64,000 nucleotides of DNA from DAINPP01 sp036743375 (GTDB lineage Bacteria; Thermotogota; Thermotogae; MWEM01): positions 124,001 through 188,000 of the forward strand of contig DAINPP010000001.1 in assembly GCA_036743375.1 (NCBI GenBank), read 5' to 3'. Positions 1 through 8,421 of this stretch are shown here, one piece after another. The notes under the pieces were generated by a model. It searched no databases, had not been told where the DNA came from, and saw only the letters and a program-made list of their open reading frames with translations. Every line of letters starts with the position of its first letter. Within the stretch, counting starts at the first letter, position 1. A program made the translations under genes and the position numbers.

Positions 1-185
1 CTCTGAGTAATCACCGAAACTAACTCGGAATCTATAGAAATACGACTCTCCGGTATTATTTTCAATCCGGGATCAGTCACCAGTTTCCCATCACAACTTA
101 CCCTCTTTTGTCTGATCAACGTTTTGATCTCTTTTCTCGAGCCATAGCCCGCATTTGATAAATGTTTGTCTATTCTTATTACCAA
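1..185 (-). CDS. 16S/23S rRNA pseudouridine synthase, RsuA/RluB family (partial, N-terminal S4 domain)
   Basis: This gene is cut by the window edge; only the first 61 residues are visible. Translation from a TTG at 185-183 gives IRIDKHLSNAGYGSRKEIK followed by a basic stretch and VSCDGKLVTDPG, the S4 RNA-binding domain that opens RsuA, RluB, RluE and RluF pseudouridine synthases. The TTG overlaps the last codons of the upstream gene and is preceded by GAGGGG about nine bases away, which supports it as the start; no ATG is available. The catalytic domain with its aspartate lies outside the window, so the exact rRNA target cannot be told. The family modifies uridines in rRNA during ribosome assembly. 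Confidence 0.85.
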   Translation of the reverse strand, partial: MVIRIDKHLSNAGYGSRKEIKTLIRQKRVSCDGKLVTDPGLKIIPESRISIDSELVSVITQ

Positions 186-1048
186 TTTTTTTTACCCCTC
201 GCCGTATATATCCCTTTACAGATCAGTCTTATTCTTTCCAAAACAAACTCCTCATCCGAATGAACAAGATACCCAGTCTTAAACATCGCCAACTCAATCA
301 GACGTGGATCATCTATGAATACTGCCGCTTTATCTTCTAATTTCATCCTTAAGGGCTCGGAAAATATCTCGTAATCCTCATAAGTTCCAAGCGCTTTAAG
401 TTGAACGATTGTATTAAGCAGAATTTCCTCCCTTAATGCCAGAAATCTATCCTCATCGACAATCCAGGACCAGGGTAATTCTTTCAGCATCGTTCTATTA
501 TATACATTCGCCCTGAAATCATCGATCACAGGAAGGGCCAAAGAAAGAAGACGATACTCGGAATATTCACGATTATCCGTAAATATCGCCGGAAAAACCT
601 TCCTGAATTTCAAATTGTCTATAAAGGCATCATCCAATCCATACTTCGCACTTAAAACAGGAAAGACACCTCCCGCTAAAAGGCCATTGGCTACGGCTTC
701 AACGATCTGAGCACATTGATAGGAACTAATAGAAAAAAAGGGGGCTATCGTCTCATTAAAATTACCCTCTACGTTGAGCACCGTCAGATCAAGCGGTTCT
801 GCATAACCAATCACACAGGCATCTGCCCCGTTGGTTTTGGTGATTGTAGAGAGAAAGAGTCCATACTCAAAAAGAAGAGCCTCATCACTTACACTTCCGA
901 TACAGAAAGGGGTAACATCCTTCATCAGCTCTTCATAACGGGGAAGTAAGATCCTGTAGCCGTCAGCAGTAACATATATGTCTTCAGCACCTGCTATACA
1001 ACCTATCGGGAAAAACATGACAAAGAGCATGAAAAACACCGTCTTCAT
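179..1048 (-). CDS. Secreted protein, possibly a degenerate family 3 glycosidase domain
   Basis: I do not firmly recognise this 289-residue protein. The start at 1048 is chosen because it opens a clear signal peptide (MKTVFFMLFVMFFPIGCIAG); the longer frame upstream would put a basic non-secretory leader before it. The Shine-Dalgarno site is weak. The start lies inside the end of the upstream HAD gene (65-base overlap), suggesting translational coupling. The order of blocks (IGSVSDEALLFEYG, a PLD turn, then a helix ending in GLLAGGVFPVLSAKYG) recalls the N-terminal barrel of glycoside hydrolase family 3, but the KHFPGHG substrate motif and catalytic residues are absent. It may be an exported non-catalytic relative or something unrelated. 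Confidence 0.5.
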   Translation of the reverse strand: MKTVFFMLFVMFFPIGCIAGAEDIYVTADGYRILLPRYEELMKDVTPFCIGSVSDEALLFEYGLFLSTITKTNGADACVIGYAEPLDLTVLNVEGNFNETIAPFFSISSYQCAQIVEAVANGLLAGGVFPVLSAKYGLDDAFIDNLKFRKVFPAIFTDNREYSEYRLLSLALPVIDDFRANVYNRTMLKELPWSWIVDEDRFLALREEILLNTIVQLKALGTYEDYEIFSEPLRMKLEDKAAVFIDDPRLIELAMFKTGYLVHSDEEFVLERIRLICKGIYTARGKKNW

Positions 1049-1811
1049 TGTTGGTTTTCTCAAGCGTATACGAAGCTGCTTTTTTAAGTTTGTCCGTCGC
1101 ATTTCCCATGGCAATCGAGTATCCAACCACTTCAAAGGCAAAGACATCATTATCACCATCTCCGATCATTATTGTCTCTTGAGGATCAAGATCATAGTAT
1201 TTCAACAGTTCCAATATGGCTATTCCTTTATTGGTCTTTTTAGGGATGTAGTCAAGATAAGTAGAAAAGGATTTAAAAATGTTTACATCTTTACCAAAGC
1301 GTTCCTGACTGCCTGATTCTACCTGTTCCAGAAATTCCCCATTGCCTATTGCAAGAATTTTATCCGTTCTGCCTCTCTTTTCTATTTCACCGACAAGATC
1401 CTCAACAACCACATAATCCATTCCAGAATGGATCGAATACCGTCTGATTAATTCGTTATCCTCTTCCACGATTATCTGATCATCTATATAGATCTGCCTG
1501 TGGCAGTTAAGATCGCGAAGATATTTGATTATTTTTACCGCATATGGGTCTTCTATGTACTCATGGAATATTTCTCTCTTTTCATCGGGTAAGTAGATGA
1601 TACTGCCGTTGTAACCGATTATCGGGAAATGAACAGAAAAATATTTATCGATTATCTTCTGTGCGGATGACAACATTCTCCCCGTACAGATAAATACATT
1701 CTTACCGGAGTTCCTCAGCTCTTCAATCGCGTTAGCCGTTTTTCCTGAAACGGTCAATTCATCAGTCAGTATCGTCCCATCAATATCAAGTACAATCGTC
1801 TCGTATTGCAA
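984..1811 (-). CDS. HAD-superfamily hydrolase, Cof type (sugar phosphatase-like)
   Basis: This 275-residue protein has all four HAD motifs of the Cof/YidA class: the nucleophile motif LDIDGT near residue 8, CTGR (motif II) near 42, the lysine in TNKG near 190, and GDGDND near 215. A C2-type cap lies between motifs II and III. Members dephosphorylate sugar phosphates, flavin mononucleotide or similar small phosphoesters in the cytoplasm; the natural substrate cannot be read from sequence. The length is normal. It is downstream of dxs with a 64-base gap, and the following secreted-protein gene starts inside its last codons. The final 15 residues run past the usual C-terminus of the family. Confidence 0.9.
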   Translation of the reverse strand: MQYETIVLDIDGTILTDELTVSGKTANAIEELRNSGKNVFICTGRMLSSAQKIIDKYFSVHFPIIGYNGSIIYLPDEKREIFHEYIEDPYAVKIIKYLRDLNCHRQIYIDDQIIVEEDNELIRRYSIHSGMDYVVVEDLVGEIEKRGRTDKILAIGNGEFLEQVESGSQERFGKDVNIFKSFSTYLDYIPKKTNKGIAILELLKYYDLDPQETIMIGDGDNDVFAFEVVGYSIAMGNATDKLKKAASYTLEKTNNEDGVFHALCHVFPDRLYSRC

Positions 1812-1875
1812 TATGTTTTCCTCTCTTTCATTTTATCCGGTCGACTTCTCTCTTCAATTATCATTTAATCCTTCT

Positions 1876-3789
1876 TTATCCGATTAATTCTTTTATTTGT
1901 CCGATAATCTTCTCACAGGTCAGTCCAGTTTCCTCCAGTAATTCATTCCTGGTTCCATGTGTAATAAATCCCTCAATCGCAATAATCCTGCTATCAGAAA
2001 TCCTATCTCTAAACCTTGTATTTAAACATGAAATTAAATGCTCTCCAAATCCCCCAGTCCGGACACCTTCTTCGACTGTTACAATATACTTCCGATTTCT
2101 TGTTATAAACAGAGATTCAATCGTCGCTTCGTCAAAAGGTTTTACTGAACTGACTTTAATAAGTTTAAACGGAAATTCAAATCGATCGATCTGTCCTTTA
2201 ATTATATTGTACATAGTGCCAACCGTAAAGATCAGAATCTCTACCGCTTCAGTCCGAACACCAAATTCTTCCACTTCCCAATGATACGGATCTGTCCGAC
2301 GGTTTTCAACTATCAAATCTTCTATTTCAGCATATGAAAAAGATTCTTTTTCTCTCGGATATCTGATGAAAACTGGTCGTTTTACATTCCATGATCCGTT
2401 GAGCAGAAAATTCATTATTTCCACAAGATTTCCGATAGAATTCGGCGCTATCACTTCAATTTGAGGAATCGGATTCAACATGGCAAGATCAAACGTTCCA
2501 TGATGCGTAGGTCCATCACTTCCTACAAGTCCCGCCCGATCAATTCCAACAAGTAAGGGAATCTTTTGTAAAGCAATATCATGAATAATCTGATCATAAG
2601 AACGTTGGAGAAAGGTGGAATATACCGCATATACCGGATGATATCCCTTCAACGCCATGGCCCCGGCAAAAGTCAACGAGCTCTGCTCTGTAATTCCCAA
2701 ATCAAAAAATCTCCCATTGTCCAACTTTTTAAAATGGTAAAGTCCCGTTCCTATATCCATTGCAGAAGTAATCACGACAAGCTTCTCATCTTTTTCTGCA
2801 TATCTTGACAGGGTATACCCAAAGGCATCACTGAAGGATAATTTCTTTTCCTTATCCTTAGATTCTCCATTCTTTTTTTCTATCGGACCTATTCCATGAT
2901 ATTTACTCGGTTTTCGTTCCGCATAATCAAGGCCATATCCTTTTCGGGTATGGATATGTAAGACAACCGGTTTTTCATACCCTTCATTCAAATTCGAAAA
3001 GACCTTTATCAAGGCTTCCATATCGTGTCCGTCGATGGGTCCGAGATATTTAAATCCCATCGCCTCAAAGATCGAAGTAGGAATAAGATTGTGTTTAAGA
3101 CTGTTCCTCATCCATTCAAGCAAAGATTCGAGTCCCTTTAAATGGGTTTCAGTTAAAAAGGCCTTCATTTGCCTTTTAAAATTGTTGTAGCCCTTGCTTG
3201 TTCTGATCAAAGAAAGATTATTTGCAAATGAACCCACATTATCTGATATGGACATTCCATTATCATTTATGATAATTTTCATTTTACTATTCTGTCCAGT
3301 AACCTGATTAAGCGCTTCCAATGCATTTCCTGAAGTCAGCGCACCATCACCTATCACCGAAATCACTTCTCCAGATTCATTATTTAATCTCTTTGCCCGA
3401 TCGAATCCCAAAGCAGCTGCAATTGAAGTACCAACATGACCCGCACCAAATGAATCAAATCTGCTTTCAAATATATTCGTATAACCGCTTAACCCATCTT
3501 TTTTTCTTATCGTTTTAAAGGCTTCTGCCCGTTCGGTAATAATTTTGTGTGCATAAGTCTGATGTCCAGTATCCCAGACAAGAATATCCTTTTCGGGAAA
3601 GTCAAAAACATAATAAAGGGCAAGCGTCAATTCAACAGTGCCAAGATTTGAAGCAAGATGCCCACCATTATCACTGACAGTATCTATGATATAGTTCCTT
3701 ATCTCATCGGCATACAGGTAAAGCTCTTCTATTGTAGCATCCTTTATTCTTCTGATAATATTCTCAGAACAGAGGATGTTATTCTTCAT
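1876..3789 (-). CDS. dxs: 1-deoxy-D-xylulose-5-phosphate synthase
   Basis: This enzyme condenses pyruvate with glyceraldehyde 3-phosphate, the first step of the non-mevalonate isoprenoid pathway; DXP also feeds thiamine and pyridoxal synthesis. The 637 residues are family-typical. Visible hallmarks are the thiamine diphosphate motif beginning GDGALTSG near residue 147, the transketolase pyrimidine-binding domain with YSTFLQRSYDQIIHD, the RAGLVGSDGPTHHGTFD segment with paired histidines, and a C-terminal transketolase domain. The start at 3789 overlaps the end of xseB by 11 bases, so dxs is translationally coupled to xseA-xseB, an arrangement common in many bacteria. Confidence 0.97.
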   Translation of the reverse strand: MKNNILCSENIIRRIKDATIEELYLYADEIRNYIIDTVSDNGGHLASNLGTVELTLALYYVFDFPEKDILVWDTGHQTYAHKIITERAEAFKTIRKKDGLSGYTNIFESRFDSFGAGHVGTSIAAALGFDRAKRLNNESGEVISVIGDGALTSGNALEALNQVTGQNSKMKIIINDNGMSISDNVGSFANNLSLIRTSKGYNNFKRQMKAFLTETHLKGLESLLEWMRNSLKHNLIPTSIFEAMGFKYLGPIDGHDMEALIKVFSNLNEGYEKPVVLHIHTRKGYGLDYAERKPSKYHGIGPIEKKNGESKDKEKKLSFSDAFGYTLSRYAEKDEKLVVITSAMDIGTGLYHFKKLDNGRFFDLGITEQSSLTFAGAMALKGYHPVYAVYSTFLQRSYDQIIHDIALQKIPLLVGIDRAGLVGSDGPTHHGTFDLAMLNPIPQIEVIAPNSIGNLVEIMNFLLNGSWNVKRPVFIRYPREKESFSYAEIEDLIVENRRTDPYHWEVEEFGVRTEAVEILIFTVGTMYNIIKGQIDRFEFPFKLIKVSSVKPFDEATIESLFITRNRKYIVTVEEGVRTGGFGEHLISCLNTRFRDRISDSRIIAIEGFITHGTRNELLEETGLTCEKIIGQIKELIG

Positions 3790-3982
3790 TCTCTATATCT
3801 CTTTTTATTTCTTCAATCTTCAATTCAGACTCTTTCAGTTGTTTTTCCGCCTTTTGATACAATAATACAGCATCTTTATATTTTTTGATAGAATCCTCAA
3901 GAGGAATATCCTTATCTTCCATCTCCTCAACGAGCTTCTCCAGGTCAGAAATAATCTCTTCTATTCTTTTTTTAGTCGCCAC
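3779..3982 (-). CDS. xseB: Exodeoxyribonuclease VII small subunit
   Basis: This 67-residue acidic, helical protein has the XseB pattern: a central segment with LEKLVEEMEDKDIPLEDSI, where most family members read LE.IV..LE.G...L+.S+, followed by a long amphipathic helix. It binds the large subunit XseA in the cytoplasm to make exonuclease VII, which degrades single-stranded DNA into acid-soluble oligonucleotides. The start is a GTG at 3982 preceded by GGGAGG, because no ATG gives the full conserved N-terminus. It sits between xseA (16-base gap) and dxs (11-base overlap). Confidence 0.93.
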   Translation of the reverse strand: MATKKRIEEIISDLEKLVEEMEDKDIPLEDSIKKYKDAVLLYQKAEKQLKESELKIEEIKRDIENEE

Positions 3983-3998
3983 GAAAATCCTCCCGGAA

Positions 3999-5261
3999 TC
4001 AATTTTTAAGTATATTTTTTACTTTTGCCTTTAAAATACCGTCTTTTAAATAGATATCAATTACATCACCAGCGCTTAATTGTACCACACTAGAAATAGT
4101 TTCCCCTTTATTCTCTATTCTCGAATAACCCAATTTAAGATATTTATCAGGATCAGAGGCAAGAATTTTCTCATTGATAACGAGCATTCTCGATTTGATT
4201 CTTTCAAACCTCGACTCGATCATATGATACTTCCCTATATATTCCATGCTCAACAATCTATGTTTCAAACCGTTTACCCTGTTAATCAGGATGTTTTCCG
4301 CTTTTATTAAAAGATCATCGATTTTGTCTCTCACCCTTTCTATTTCAAGAAGTGGATCTTTGTACGAGAGAATACGATTCAGTGAAAAAAGCTGTATCTT
4401 GATCTCATTGATCCGTTTTTCCAAGATAAAATCAAGCCGACTGATGACAGCTTTTTTATGAGCCAAATAAGCAAAGATATCAGGAGCAGAGACCATTGCA
4501 GCAGCTGTTGGCGTAGAAGCAATATAATCCGCGGCATATTCTGAAAGTGTATGGTCTGTTTCGTGACCGATTCCAGAAACAACCGGCTTTGTGCAATATC
4601 TAATCTTTTTGACCACATTCTCATCGTTGAAACACCATAAATCCTCTATAGAACCCCCGCCTCGTGCGATGATAAGAAAATCAACATCTGAATTTTCAGC
4701 CATTGTTATCGCGTCAATAATTTGTTTCTCCACTTTTCCCTGTACACCCGTATGAAAAATATTCAGTGTTATTTCGGGGTATCGGGTTTTAAAGGTTTTA
4801 ATAATATCCTGAAGCGCTGCACCCTTTCTTGAGGTAATTATTCCAATTTTTTCAGGAAATTCATGTAACACCCTTCTCTCACTTTCTTTTCTTGGAATGA
4901 CACCTTCCTTGAGTAATTTTTGTTTGAGTTCCTCAAATTTCTGCTGAAAAACACCGGTTTTTGAGATTTCTCTGGCCGATTTTATGTAGAACTGAAATTC
5001 TCCCCGTTGTTCATAAATTGACAGATAACCAAAGGCTTCTATCATGGATCCCTCTTTGAATTTTTCAGCATTCTCATCAGAGATATTAAAATAAACCCCT
5101 TTTAATATGGAAGAATCCTCTTTTAAGGATAAATAGGCATGTTTTCCGTATAACTTTATCGTCCCTATTTCTCCGATTATAGAAATATACCCACCAATTT
5201 CAGGATTATTTTCGATTAATTCCTTTGATTTGCGTAGAACTTCACTAATAGTAAAAGGCAT
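3999..5261 (-). CDS. xseA: Exodeoxyribonuclease VII large subunit
   Basis: This 420-residue protein is the catalytic subunit of exonuclease VII. An OB-fold nucleic-acid binding domain occupies roughly residues 1-105 (ending EFQFYIKSAREI). The catalytic domain follows, with the family signatures IGIITSRKGAALQDI, ARGGGSIEDLWCFNDE and STPTAAAMVSAPD. A coiled-coil region near residues 265-350 would bind XseB, and the C-terminal segment with GYSRIENKGETI and a small beta element closes the protein. AGGAG lies just upstream of the ATG. It is the first gene of an xseA-xseB-dxs-HAD operon and is divergent from the glutaredoxin gene across a short control region. Confidence 0.96.
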   Translation of the reverse strand: MPFTISEVLRKSKELIENNPEIGGYISIIGEIGTIKLYGKHAYLSLKEDSSILKGVYFNISDENAEKFKEGSMIEAFGYLSIYEQRGEFQFYIKSAREISKTGVFQQKFEELKQKLLKEGVIPRKESERRVLHEFPEKIGIITSRKGAALQDIIKTFKTRYPEITLNIFHTGVQGKVEKQIIDAITMAENSDVDFLIIARGGGSIEDLWCFNDENVVKKIRYCTKPVVSGIGHETDHTLSEYAADYIASTPTAAAMVSAPDIFAYLAHKKAVISRLDFILEKRINEIKIQLFSLNRILSYKDPLLEIERVRDKIDDLLIKAENILINRVNGLKHRLLSMEYIGKYHMIESRFERIKSRMLVINEKILASDPDKYLKLGYSRIENKGETISSVVQLSAGDVIDIYLKDGILKAKVKNILKN

Positions 5262-5300
5262 ATTTACTCCTGTAGAAATTTTTTCGGATTTTTTTCGTCA

Positions 5301-5327
5301 CATATATACCCCAGAGGGGTATATATG
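5301..5327. promoter_or_regulatory. Perfect palindrome resembling a CsoR/CstR-family operator
   Basis: Two 12-base arms, CATATATACCCC and GGGGTATATATG, are perfect inverted repeats separated by AGA. The core ATACCCC-N3-GGGGTAT matches the known operator form of the CsoR/RcnR/CstR regulators (copper, nickel/cobalt, persulfide sensing). It ends at the Shine-Dalgarno site of the glutaredoxin gene and lies 40 bases from the xseA start, so a bound repressor would block glutaredoxin transcription. Assignment to this regulator family is inferred from the pattern; no csoR-like gene is in the window. Confidence 0.6.
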
Positions 5328-5337
5328 GAGGTGCTTT

Positions 5338-5577
5338 ATGCATAAAAAAATCACTATTTATTCTACACCAAATTGTCCACATTGTGTCAGTGCAAAGAGG
5401 TATTTCAAGAGTCTTGGAATACCATTTAAAGATTATGACGTTTCAAAAGATCGGAAAGCGGCAGAAAACATGGTAAAAAAAACCGGCCAAATGGGAGTTC
5501 CTGTTATTGAAATAGGTAATCAGATCATTATAGGATTCAACAAGGGACGGATAGAAAATATGTTAGAAGGAAGATAA
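5338..5577 (+). CDS. Glutaredoxin-like protein (NrdH/YruB type)
   Basis: This 79-residue thioredoxin-fold protein has the redox motif CPHC near residues 12-15, the cis-proline segment MGVPVIEIG, and the C-terminal GFNKGRIENML in place of the glutathione-contact region. It is a thiol-disulfide reductase of the small glutaredoxin/NrdH group; the electron donor could be thioredoxin reductase rather than glutathione. The start is the ATG at 5338, with GGAGGTG seven bases upstream; the longer open frame upstream lies in the control region. It is a single-gene plus-strand unit between two minus-strand operons. The adjoining CsoR/CstR-like palindrome suggests induction by metal or reactive sulfur stress. 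Confidence 0.88.
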   Translation: MHKKITIYSTPNCPHCVSAKRYFKSLGIPFKDYDVSKDRKAAENMVKKTGQMGVPVIEIGNQIIIGFNKGRIENMLEGR

Positions 5578-5602
5578 TGAGGATTTAATCCTCATTATCT
5601 TC
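5570..5602. terminator. Bidirectional hairpin terminator between convergent genes
   Basis: Sixteen-base arms (GAAGATAATGAGGATT and its exact complement) flank a single base. The stem contains the last codons and stop codons of both the plus-strand glutaredoxin gene and the minus-strand GGDEF-like gene, and T-rich sequence follows on both sides. It can act as a terminator for both transcripts. Confidence 0.75.
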
Positions 5603-7357
5603 TTTTATCAGGAGCTTTCCAAAAGCCGCTTCAAAGTTTCTTATATTCTTTTCTATTACAGAAAAATCCGTTTTAAGGTCTATATGAACACCGAGTTGTT
5701 TTATTTTTTCTTCTATAGATATTTTTTCACCGATTTGTCTGATCTTTTCCTTTACTTTCTCATATTCAAAATCATAAAAATAAACAAGATAAAAACCCTC
5801 TTTGTAGGTTCCGAGAATATCACTCTTTCTTATTTCACTTTTTAAAACGGCGGACACGGAATCATTGATCATCTGAAAAATATCAGGACCATATCTACCG
5901 ATAATATCTTCACGATTGTTTATAACAAAGCAGGCGAGAACCCCCTTTAAATTGTATCTGTAAACTTTATGGATTTCTTTTGAAACAAGCTCTGTGAACA
6001 GCTGAAAATTCCTTGTGGAATTTAATTCATTCGTATACTCATTACTTTTAATAAAATAAAGGTAAAGCAGATATTTAACGAAAATATCAAATAGCAATAA
6101 TTCCAACTGTCTGAAATCATAGTTCTTTTTTTCTTCAAAGACTATTTTAATTTGTACCTTATACGGACCTAATTCGACTATTTTCTCTATTAACTCAAAT
6201 GTTTTTTCCGTTTTTTCACCACATGAGAAGATTTCCTCATCATTGACCGCTATTACGGCAAAGATCGTAGAATTATTTTCAGCAAAAAACATCCTGAAAA
6301 TATCAATGACGGCTTCTTCAAGCTGTATCGTCTCTTTAAGCTGTAATTCCTCAAAATATCTCTGTATGTATTCCAGATTTAATTTTAAATTCTTATGATA
6401 TTCAGAAAAATCACCGAGTTTTTCCGAATATCTTAAAATCTCTTTTTTATAAACATCCGCTTTTTCTATCAATTGATTGACTTCACTATATATGAGCTGA
6501 TTGACATCTCTATTGATTCCATATAAGTCTTCGGGGATTTTTTCACCGGATTCAATCATTTGAGAAACGGCGCTTATCTCCTCCGATCTACTTGAGAAAT
6601 CGGAAAAGAGCATTCTCTTGACGAGGTTGATGATAAGAAAACCTATAAAAAATGGTAAAAGAAACAGGAGAAACAGCGGCAATATTTTATTTAAAACCGG
6701 AGAAAAAGAGATGAAGTGCAATAAATCGACAGTGGTTTCAGAATAATAATATACCGTGTTATCAATACGGAAAAGAGAAGCGTTAAGCCATTTTATCTTC
6801 TGACCGTTATTTTTATTAACGGCAATAAAATTATTCTCTTTCAATAAATACCCGTAATCATTATCGTCGAGTACAATAAACTCACACAGATCAGCATTTC
6901 TCAGAAATTTGTTGATTGATTCATCTAATGTGATTGTACCGATATATACCCTGTTTTTACTCTTTAATCCTATATCAAAGCAGACCTTTTTAATCACCGG
7001 ATCAAAATAAAAATTTGAAATGGAATAATCATCAGATACGATTTTACCAAAGATCGGATTTCCATTCAGAACATCCAGTCCAGGTATCAGATTCCCATAC
7101 TGTATAAGTACCTGCCCCTCCATATCAGAAACAACAACCCGCTCAAAATCCTCAGGATTTGAAACAAGTTGCAATGAATTCTGATGTAATACGGTTTTAA
7201 ACAGATTTATCATTAGGAGATTTTCTCTGTTCAAATCACTGATAACCGCTGAATATGAAAAGTAACCGGCTATAACGATGAAAAGCATATACATGACAAT
7301 CCATAAAAGATATATATTGACTAATTTTTTATTTATCAATGCAAAAGAATTCTTCAT
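5585..7357 (-). CDS. Membrane sensor protein with degenerate GGDEF domain
   Basis: This 590-residue protein has a first transmembrane helix near residues 13-35, an extracytoplasmic region to about residue 223 that could be a Cache-like sensor, and a second helix near 225-248. A coiled-coil linker, a middle region that may be GAF-like, and a C-terminal domain from about residue 455 follow. The last domain keeps GGDEF-fold landmarks (ACFVINNREDIIGRYGPDIF; SEIRKSDILG), but the active-site loop GGDEF is replaced by YKEGF, so cyclic di-GMP synthesis is unlikely. It follows the gene for an anchored periplasmic-binding-like protein by 34 bases and is the last gene of its operon. It may be a receptor or a regulatory partner; the ligand is unknown. 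Confidence 0.7.
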   Translation of the reverse strand: MKNSFALINKKLVNIYLLWIVMYMLFIVIAGYFSYSAVISDLNRENLLMINLFKTVLHQNSLQLVSNPEDFERVVVSDMEGQVLIQYGNLIPGLDVLNGNPIFGKIVSDDYSISNFYFDPVIKKVCFDIGLKSKNRVYIGTITLDESINKFLRNADLCEFIVLDDNDYGYLLKENNFIAVNKNNGQKIKWLNASLFRIDNTVYYYSETTVDLLHFISFSPVLNKILPLFLLFLLPFFIGFLIINLVKRMLFSDFSSRSEEISAVSQMIESGEKIPEDLYGINRDVNQLIYSEVNQLIEKADVYKKEILRYSEKLGDFSEYHKNLKLNLEYIQRYFEELQLKETIQLEEAVIDIFRMFFAENNSTIFAVIAVNDEEIFSCGEKTEKTFELIEKIVELGPYKVQIKIVFEEKKNYDFRQLELLLFDIFVKYLLYLYFIKSNEYTNELNSTRNFQLFTELVSKEIHKVYRYNLKGVLACFVINNREDIIGRYGPDIFQMINDSVSAVLKSEIRKSDILGTYKEGFYLVYFYDFEYEKVKEKIRQIGEKISIEEKIKQLGVHIDLKTDFSVIEKNIRNFEAAFGKLLIKEDNED

Positions 7358-7391
7358 TTCTCACCAATCATTCCATAATCCGTTGATTATC

Positions 7392-8399
7392 CTATTCAAC
7401 GGTATATAGTCCATTTTTCCCAAATTTTACATGATATAAATTCATAATGACCTGATCTTCATCATTAATGGTAAAAAAATCACCATTCTGCTCATTTTGA
7501 AAATAAATCCATTCTGCCTTATCAAATCTACCGTATTCTCTTATAAAATCAGCAACTGATGCCGAAAACATTCTGTATAATTCTCTTTCATTATCAAATA
7601 CAGGTGAATCAAATTCCTTCGATACCGTTATTCCATTCACTCCATAAGAATTCGCCCCTGTATAATACACCGTTTCTTTGTTTGTATTCTGTAAGAGTAG
7701 AAATATCTTCTCCCGCGGGTAACCAACGATAGAATCAAGAATACTGATCGTGTCAAATTTATTCGTGTTTAAAACGATATAATCTGGATCGTAGGTCTCG
7801 ATCATATCAATAATCTCATTTATGCTATCTTTAAAATTCTCAGCGGGATTAAAGGGATACGATCGGACTTTTCCGTTGATACGGCTCGAAAAATCAAACT
7901 CGGTCTGATATTCATCGATGATTAAAGTAATCGAATCCTCATTCAAATTGCAGAATCTATTTAGTGCCAAAGATATTTGATTTAAATCAGGCATCAAATT
8001 GATACTGTTATTGAGTAACTCCGATTTTTCAAAAAAAAGGGTAACAAACAAAGATTCTATCTCGTTCATCCGCTGTAGATTTAGGAAACGATCGGAATAC
8101 CCCAGGTCAAGAAAAAACAAGTCATATTTATCTCTATCTATCGATGGGATAAGTTCCTGAAATTCACCCTCAGATAACACCGCTTCAGACGTAAACCCAA
8201 CCTGAACGGCATTATCCTTCAAGCCTTCGCTTATCTCCTGATAGATGGTATATGAAGCCTTTGACTCAAAGATAGAGAAATCAGACTTCGTCAGGCAAAA
8301 AACATTCAACGTTGTCTTTTGATTAAAAAAAGAGAAGAATATTATAGCCAAAAAAATAAGTAGTAATGAGACAAAAATATACTTTTTTATATCCCCCAT
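7392..8399 (-). CDS. Membrane-anchored periplasmic-binding-protein-like protein
   Basis: This 335-residue protein has an N-terminal hydrophobic helix (IFVSLLLIFLAIIFFSFF, residues about 8-25) without a lipobox, so it is probably anchored facing outward. The rest alternates strands and helices in a two-lobe pattern resembling type 1 periplasmic binding proteins; segments such as YDLFFLDLGYSDRFL and YDPDYIVLNTNKFDTISIL fit the hinge-proximal strands. No transporter genes are adjacent. The next gene encodes a two-helix membrane protein with a degenerate GGDEF domain, so a ligand-sensing pair is plausible. The family assignment rests on fold pattern only. Confidence 0.5.
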   Translation of the reverse strand: MGDIKKYIFVSLLLIFLAIIFFSFFNQKTTLNVFCLTKSDFSIFESKASYTIYQEISEGLKDNAVQVGFTSEAVLSEGEFQELIPSIDRDKYDLFFLDLGYSDRFLNLQRMNEIESLFVTLFFEKSELLNNSINLMPDLNQISLALNRFCNLNEDSITLIIDEYQTEFDFSSRINGKVRSYPFNPAENFKDSINEIIDMIETYDPDYIVLNTNKFDTISILDSIVGYPREKIFLLLQNTNKETVYYTGANSYGVNGITVSKEFDSPVFDNERELYRMFSASVADFIREYGRFDKAEWIYFQNEQNGDFFTINDEDQVIMNLYHVKFGKNGLYTVE

Positions 8400-8421
8400 A
8401 TCTCACCTTCAGCATTTCACG

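Noticed and set aside
716..949. Plus-strand open frames inside minus-strand genes, such as those near 716, 2581, 12137 and 57551
   Set aside because: They lie inside conserved genes on the other strand, lack ribosome sites and show no protein motifs.
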